This document shows positions 59,500 through 64,000 of a stretch of DNA of 64,000 nucleotides, piece after piece. The notes beneath the pieces are model-generated. The model was not told the DNA's origin and searched no databases. It was given only the letters and a program-made list of their open reading frames with translations. The translations under genes were made by a program, and so were the position numbers. Origin of the DNA: RI-106 sp964496875 (GTDB taxonomy: Bacteria; Cyanobacteriota; Vampirovibrionia; Obscuribacterales; Obscuribacteraceae); contig CAZCBH010000012.1 of assembly GCA_964496875.1 (NCBI GenBank), positions 37,125 through 101,124 on the forward strand, read 5' to 3'. Position 1 is the stretch's first letter. Each line of letters opens with the position of its first letter.

Positions 59500-60834
59500 T
59501 TACTCTGCGCTATTGAAGATTCGCTCCAGTCCGCCACCCCGGTTTACGATGGCGAGAACCAGTACCACTATCATAATAGCCCAGGCGAAAAATGGCTGAA
59601 TAAGCACCGGAAAGAAATAGCTCGATAGATAAAATGCCCAGCTCAAAAGTGGAAATCCGATAATCAAATATCTGAGGCTCAGCATAACAGCCGGCTTGAA
59701 TTCGCCGGTTATAGGTGGTGCCTGAAGAGGATATTGACCTACTAAGCAGTGCATCAGCCAGAAACAGGAGAGGCTTGTGAAGACGAAATCCTGTCTGTGA
59801 GTGTGGGGACTCGAGATCAAGAGTACAAACACCGTTATGGAGGAGAGAAGCATAAAGCGTTTTTGTCTGTTCGGATCGTTATCGGCAAGCTCTTTGCGTC
59901 TTCTCGATTCTTTCCACCAGAAGTAAGCGACTATGAGACTGGCCAGAATCCAGACTGAAAATGCAATCATATGAACCAGGCTTCCATCGTTGTGCAGCAA
60001 GGCTACCAGCTGACCGCGCAGATTCTGCTGGGATTCGGGTGCTACACCAGTCACCTTTCCACTGATCTCTCCGTATTTGAGCGCCTGGGGGTAGCCGAGC
60101 ACATTCTGCCATCCCAGTATAAATCCGGACGCCAGCAGATAGATAGTACCGGTGGTGGCATAGCCCAGGAAAAATCTCCAGCCTCCCAGGAAAAAACCGG
60201 TCAGAAACATGATCGGCAAATACTGAAGCTTGAGCAGGCAGAAGCCGCCGAGAAGACCGGCTGTGAACCATTTTTGCCTCTCCAGCATAAGCCAGTACCA
60301 GATGAATGCCGGATAGATCAATAGAGCGATCTGACCCAACCGGAAACAGATCCAGGCCGGGAATGAGGCGATTGCAGCAATTATTGCAAAAGCTCTGGTG
60401 AACTTACCCTCGAGGCTTACTTTCAAGAGACCCCACAGAGAATAAAGCATCAGCGCCATGGCGCCGATCTCCCACAGAACCCAGTCCAGGCTCATGTCGG
60501 CCAGGGGAAGGGGCATCATCAACACAAAGAGGTAGGGCGGGTATTGAGAGTAGAAAATCTTCTTCAATTCCAGTCCGGTCAGTTTCTCTAGATACTGGTT
60601 CTGAAGGAGTCCGTCATAGATGTTTATGTGATTCTTGAATGCTTCCCAGGCGAGAATGCCGTTGTTGTAATAGAGGATGAAGTCGCAGGTGTATATGTCA
60701 CCGTCCTTCTCGTAGGCAAAATAGCGTCCGTCTAAAAACGCTTTGGCCGTGTCTCCATAGGTGAGGAGGAGCCAGAGAATAAGCGCAGTTATGTATGCGA
60801 ACCATAATAGATTCAATAGTTTTTTGTTGATCAT
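59500..60834 (-). CDS. GT87-like (DUF2029) polyprenol-dependent membrane glycosyltransferase
   Basis: 444 residues with about ten membrane helices. The first periplasmic loop has DFILYYNNGILAWEAF, with an acidic residue where GT-C enzymes have their catalytic Asp, followed by FYSQYPPYLFVLMMPLP, a motif typical of DUF2029/GT87 proteins, which in actinobacteria use polyprenyl-phosphate-mannose. The product here is unknown. Its ATG overlaps the stop of the dehydrogenase gene by 4 bases (ATGA), indicating translational coupling. Confidence 0.8.
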   Translation of the reverse strand: MINKKLLNLLWFAYITALILWLLLTYGDTAKAFLDGRYFAYEKDGDIYTCDFILYYNNGILAWEAFKNHINIYDGLLQNQYLEKLTGLELKKIFYSQYPPYLFVLMMPLPLADMSLDWVLWEIGAMALMLYSLWGLLKVSLEGKFTRAFAIIAAIASFPAWICFRLGQIALLIYPAFIWYWLMLERQKWFTAGLLGGFCLLKLQYLPIMFLTGFFLGGWRFFLGYATTGTIYLLASGFILGWQNVLGYPQALKYGEISGKVTGVAPESQQNLRGQLVALLHNDGSLVHMIAFSVWILASLIVAYFWWKESRRRKELADNDPNRQKRFMLLSSITVFVLLISSPHTHRQDFVFTSLSCFWLMHCLVGQYPLQAPPITGEFKPAVMLSLRYLIIGFPLLSWAFYLSSYFFPVLIQPFFAWAIMIVVLVLAIVNRGGGLERIFNSAE

Positions 60835-61880
60835 CGACTTTGGTTCGGATTCGGATTCGGATTCGGGTTCGGACAGGCGGTTCTCTTTTTGAATTTCTCC
60901 CAGGCTTCCGGATTGAGAAGATGCTTTGGTAGATCGCCCTGGAAAGCTGCTTTGATAGATTCTACCGCCAGCATAGTCATTCTTCTTCTGGTGTCGAAGC
61001 AGGCAGATCCTATATGCGGTGTCAATACTACGTTGTCCAGCTTCTTCAATCTGTCTGGAAGTGCGGGCTCGTTTTCGAAAACATCGAGACCGGCTCCGAA
61101 AATCCTTCCAGCTTCCAGATGCTTCACCAGTGCTGTCTCGTCTATTATTCGACCGCGAGCCGTGTTTACAAGCACCGCCTGTGGTTTCATTCTAGACAGC
61201 TCCCGCGCTCCGATCAAGTGATGGGTGTCGGCGTTGTAAGGACAATGCAGGCTTATGAAATCCGAATCTTCGAGCAGAGTTTCGAGGTCGACTCTTTCGG
61301 CTTCCAAAATCTGTTTCAATTGATCGTCTTTTTCGTCCCTCGCAGAAAAACGGCAGTAGATGACTTTCAGACCGAAGGCTCGTGCTCTTTCGGCAAAAGC
61401 TCTGCCGATACGACCCATTCCTATAACACCCAGGGTCTTGCCGTAGAGATCCGGACCCAGCATAAGATCGCTTTGGAATCCTTGCCATTTGCCGTCTCGG
61501 ACATAGCGATCCGCCTCCACTATCCTTCTTGCCACCGCAAGGGTAAGAGCCATGGCTAGATCCGCCGTCGCCGCATCAAGGACGCCCGGCGTGTTAGTGA
61601 CAAGAATGCCTCTGGCGCTTGCTTGCTCCAGATCTATGTTGTCGAATCCTACAGCGCGGTTGGCGATTATTTTCAGTTTTGGACAACGATCTAGTAGAGT
61701 CTCAGAGAAGTGATCGAGCGGTTCGCTTATAACCGCATCCCTGTCTTTGAGCAACTCTATTAATTTAGCTTCGGCAACGGCGTTCTCCCGGGGATGTTCC
61801 AAAAAGGATGCGGATACTTTTAGAATCTCGGCAGCTTCATCGAGAAGATTACCGAGCACCAGCACGGAGGGGTTGCTCAT
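60831..61880 (-). CDS. D-isomer-specific 2-hydroxyacid dehydrogenase (glyoxylate/hydroxypyruvate-reductase-like)
   Basis: 349 residues. The NAD(P)-binding Rossmann motif GMGRIGRAFAERARAFGLKV, the catalytic Arg in NTARGRIIDE, the Glu in FENEP and the His in LTPHIGSA are all present, with ANRAVGFDNID earlier. These enzymes reduce glyoxylate, hydroxypyruvate or similar 2-oxoacids. The C-terminus ends in five Pro-Asn pairs coded by a hexamer repeat, not part of the normal fold. The gene starts 2 bases after the glpD stop and overlaps the next gene by 4, so all are co-translated. Confidence 0.92.
   Translation of the reverse strand: MSNPSVLVLGNLLDEAAEILKVSASFLEHPRENAVAEAKLIELLKDRDAVISEPLDHFSETLLDRCPKLKIIANRAVGFDNIDLEQASARGILVTNTPGVLDAATADLAMALTLAVARRIVEADRYVRDGKWQGFQSDLMLGPDLYGKTLGVIGMGRIGRAFAERARAFGLKVIYCRFSARDEKDDQLKQILEAERVDLETLLEDSDFISLHCPYNADTHHLIGARELSRMKPQAVLVNTARGRIIDETALVKHLEAGRIFGAGLDVFENEPALPDRLKKLDNVVLTPHIGSACFDTRRRMTMLAVESIKAAFQGDLPKHLLNPEAWEKFKKRTACPNPNPNPNPNQSR
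60841..60872. repeat. Hexanucleotide repeat coding a Pro-Asn tail
   Basis: About five units of GGATTC/GGGTTC lie in tandem at the 3' end of the dehydrogenase gene and are read on the minus strand as PNPNPNPNPN. As units are six bases long, slippage would change tail length but keep the frame. Confidence 0.8.
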
Positions 61881-61882
61881 AA

Positions 61883-63580
61883 TCAGACCGCTTCCTCTTT
61901 TGCTTTTACGCCGGTCCAGACCATGTGTTTATCCAGGGTATTTAATAAAGCGTTTATCTCCATCTGAGTTCTCTGATCGTCCCAGCCGCTCACACCCTGG
62001 ACCAACCGGGCCACCTTGGCCGCGGCAAGCTGGCATTGTTCCTGGTTGACTAGACCGAGCCGAATTCTTCTGAACAGAATGTCTTCTAGGGAAAGCGCCA
62101 TTTCGTACTTCACCACGAATACCACTTCAGCCAGAATGGGAGGGTAGTCCGGCGTGATTCGTTTTCCTAAGAATGGATCTGTTTCGATTAAGGCGAGGAT
62201 TCTGAGGGAGTCGGCACCATAGCTGCTGGAGAGATGATCGAGGGAAGCCGGATCGACTCCCAGGGATCTTCCTTTAGCCGATATCTCAGCGGACTTCGTT
62301 AGAAAGCCGTTCTTGTCTCCCCAGCCACCGAGCATGACCTCGTGGGTTTTCGAAGGACCCGCCTTGATTCTCTCTTCCCTGGGGAGTTTTTCTAGAATTT
62401 TGTCCACCACATGAGTGGCTAGAATTCTGTAATTGGTCAGCTTGCCGCCAATCAATCCGACAACGTTCTCAGGTCCTTCAAACAGATAGTGTTCGCGCGA
62501 AAGGGTCGAGGTCTCTTCACCGGAATTGTCGGCCATGTCTTTATCCGCTGGACCGACCAGGGGTCTCAAGCCGGCCCAGGCGGCGATAACATCATCTCTC
62601 GTCAGTTTGGACGAGCCGGCATATTCGTTTACGACCGAGAGCAGATAATCGACTTCTTCGGGCTCCGGCAGTGATTCTTCGAATGAACCGGAGTAATTGG
62701 TGTCGGTGGTGCCTATCATCAGGGCTCTCTGCCAGGGCACCACAAAGACGTAGCGGTTGTCTCTTGTCGGCAGAAAGAGAGCTGTGTTGGTTTCGAAAGC
62801 GGCCAGGGGTACCATTATGTGAACCCCTTTTGCCGGTACTATGCGACTTTTCCATTCAGGATTCATTTTCGTCGCCAGTTTGTCAGACCATACTCCGGTG
62901 GCATTGACACAGGCGTGACAGCCGAAGCTTATGTCGGTTCCACTGTATCTGTCCCGGGCGATGACCCCGGTTATCTTCTCGCCATCATCCGTCCTCACGA
63001 AATCCGTCGCTTCCATGTAATTGATAATGGTGGCACCGGCTACCTCGGCCGATTTGATCACTTCGATTACCATGCGAGAATCATCGGAGATACAGTCATG
63101 AAAACGCAGTCCTCCGGCCAACCTGTTCGGATTGAGTGAAGGAGCTGCTTCCAGCACTTCAGGATTGGACAGCTTCTCATGTCGTCTGACACCGGTTATC
63201 TGTCCGGCCAGGATATCGTAGAGGGTGAGACCCGCCCTGGCTTTGTAAGAGAAAAACTTATTCTCCTCCTTAATCGGCATTACGAAGCTAAAGTCTTTGA
63301 CCAGATGCGGTGCAAGGTGTTCAAGCAGGCTCCTTTCATGGCAGAGTTCGCGAGTCAGGCGAAATTGAAACTGTTCGAGATAGCGCAATCCTCCATGGAT
63401 AAGTTTGGTGGTTTTGCTGGATGTGCCCGATGAGAAGTCTTCCATCTCGAGGAGAAGGACCGATAGACCTCTGGTGGCGGCATCCTGGGCGACTCCGGCC
63501 CCGACGATGCCGCCGCCAATAATTATCAGGTCGAACTCTTTATCCCTGGCGAATTCCAGAGATTCGGCTCTTGATTTCAT
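61883..63580 (-). CDS. glpD: FAD-dependent glycerol-3-phosphate dehydrogenase
   Basis: 565 residues. The N-terminal FAD motif is DLIIIGGGIVGAGVAQDAA, followed by the GlpD/GlpA signatures SSGTSSKTTKLIHGGLRYLE and LIGGKLTNYR. The C-terminal helical cap region is present to about 550. The enzyme oxidises glycerol-3-phosphate to dihydroxyacetone phosphate at the membrane and passes electrons to quinone. ATG 63580 follows GGGGA at 6 bases. It heads the operon with the 2-hydroxyacid dehydrogenase, GT87-like and SGNH genes; no glpK or glpF is in view. Confidence 0.95.
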   Translation of the reverse strand: MKSRAESLEFARDKEFDLIIIGGGIVGAGVAQDAATRGLSVLLLEMEDFSSGTSSKTTKLIHGGLRYLEQFQFRLTRELCHERSLLEHLAPHLVKDFSFVMPIKEENKFFSYKARAGLTLYDILAGQITGVRRHEKLSNPEVLEAAPSLNPNRLAGGLRFHDCISDDSRMVIEVIKSAEVAGATIINYMEATDFVRTDDGEKITGVIARDRYSGTDISFGCHACVNATGVWSDKLATKMNPEWKSRIVPAKGVHIMVPLAAFETNTALFLPTRDNRYVFVVPWQRALMIGTTDTNYSGSFEESLPEPEEVDYLLSVVNEYAGSSKLTRDDVIAAWAGLRPLVGPADKDMADNSGEETSTLSREHYLFEGPENVVGLIGGKLTNYRILATHVVDKILEKLPREERIKAGPSKTHEVMLGGWGDKNGFLTKSAEISAKGRSLGVDPASLDHLSSSYGADSLRILALIETDPFLGKRITPDYPPILAEVVFVVKYEMALSLEDILFRRIRLGLVNQEQCQLAAAKVARLVQGVSGWDDQRTQMEINALLNTLDKHMVWTGVKAKEEAV

Positions 63581-63703
63581 CGGTTCCCCTGTCTTTTCGA
63601 CTTTGCTAAGAGCAAGGTTAGCAAATTTCTCCTTATGTAGGAACGATAAGACAGGTTTTATTTTGAATCCGTTTTGAAACCGATTCGCTCGGGGAAACCC
63701 GAC

Positions 63704-64000
63704 TCAGTTCAAGCCGGTGCGCAAGAGACCTAGAGCCAGGCCCATAGCAGCACCAACTCCTGCCCCTCTGCCCATGTTCTTGACTGTGCCTCGTCTGGTT
63801 CCGGACAGGGCGATTCCCGCACCGGATATAGTGCCCACGGTGGTGTCTCTCAGGATCGGGTGCTTTCGCATTAGTTCGCTGGAGCCGACCAGGCTGGCGG
63901 ATGCACCAGTACCGGCTCCGATTGCCGCTCCTCTGACCACGCCTTTTCCTGAAATCAATCCGGTAAGGGCGCCGGCTGCAGTGCCAACTCCTGAGCCTAT
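63704..64000 (-). CDS. Glycine-zipper protein, partial (runs off the window edge)
   Basis: The last 99 codons of a minus-strand gene that continues beyond 64000. Gly/Ala-rich helices with small-residue spacing (GAAIGAGTGASASLVG, IGSGVGTAAGALTG and GVGAAMGLALGLL) are typical of glycine-zipper segments that pack in membranes. A basic loop (GTRRGTVKNMGRG) separates the last two. A TTG at 63958 could be read as a start, but the same Gly-rich pattern continues above it, so the true start is likely outside. Possible outer-membrane or lipoprotein of the Rick_17kDa/YMGG type; not certain. Confidence 0.6.
   Translation of the reverse strand: MGSGVGTAAGALTGLISGKGVVRGAAIGAGTGASASLVGSSELMRKHPILRDTTVGTISGAGIALSGTRRGTVKNMGRGAGVGAAMGLALGLLRTGLN

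Noticed and set aside
1..64000. CRISPR arrays, insertion sequences, prophage and tRNA/rRNA genes
   Set aside because: Looked for on both strands; no regular direct repeats with spacers, transposase, phage structural genes or recognisable tRNA/rRNA were found.

Overview
The window is a 64 kb piece of a diderm bacterial genome taken from a draft scaffold, since three runs of exactly 100 N interrupt it. It encodes apolipoprotein N-acyltransferase, an LptF/LptG permease and an RND efflux pair, so an outer membrane is likely. It also carries at least three large Ser/Thr kinases of the form kinase - membrane helix - leucine-rich repeats, many exported TPR proteins, LysM and glucosaminidase proteins, and short Ser-rich exported proteins. 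From general knowledge this mix recalls the non-photosynthetic cyanobacterial sister groups (Melainabacteria / Vampirovibrionia, Obscuribacterales-like). That placement is inference only; no rRNA or tRNA gene was found here to test it. No CRISPR array, prophage or insertion sequence was seen.

Layout. 1-2.4 kb: a GNAT tail, a gap, a TPR protein, a sirtuin and a small poly-Ser exported protein. 2.4-6.4 kb: a minus-strand envelope operon (methyltransferase-like protein, lnt, lptF/G). 6.5-9.3 kb: RDD protein and GT-C-like glycosyltransferase, convergent with a CPBP protease. 9.4-25 kb: a surface and signalling block with an EF-hand-like/LysM protein, a kinase-LRR, a degenerate GGDEF protein, a SAF-TPR protein beside a predicted pseudokinase, a TPR-matrixin, an ArsC-like protein and a glucosaminidase. 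25-33 kb: M48 protease plus TPR partner, then a minus-strand run of exported proteins of mostly unknown function. 33-41 kb: CusA-like RND adaptor and pump, DUF885 protein, glutathione-synthetase-like ATP-grasp. 41-48 kb: kinase-LRR with murQ, then a 939-residue repeat protein with a papain-like C-terminus. 48-50.5 kb: diiron protein, TetR regulator and small membrane protein in overlapping order. 50.7-55.4 kb: gapped TPR protein, a gene-poor stretch with a perfect 17-bp inverted repeat, and the third kinase-LRR. 55.4-58.6 kb: typA and rsgA, divergent. 58.7-63.6 kb: operon glpD - 2-hydroxyacid dehydrogenase - GT87-like - SGNH. The right edge holds a partial glycine-zipper protein.

Themes. Several proteins keep a signalling or enzyme fold but lack its catalytic residues: a kinase with HTS for HRD, a GGDEF domain without GGDEF, and an alpha/beta hydrolase with His at the nucleophile position. 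The extracytoplasmic LRR, TPR, LysM and EF-hand-like proteins, together with murQ and the glucosaminidase, suggest investment in sensing and remodelling the cell wall. The best candidates for undescribed biology are the repeat/papain-like protein at 44.9-47.7 kb, the pseudokinase/SAF-TPR pair at 15.7-18.1 kb, and the hairpin-rich non-coding stretches at 25.1-25.4 kb and 52.0-52.5 kb.

The gap at 57972-58071 looks artificial: 55 bases are repeated exactly on both sides, and collapsing them restores an intact rsgA.
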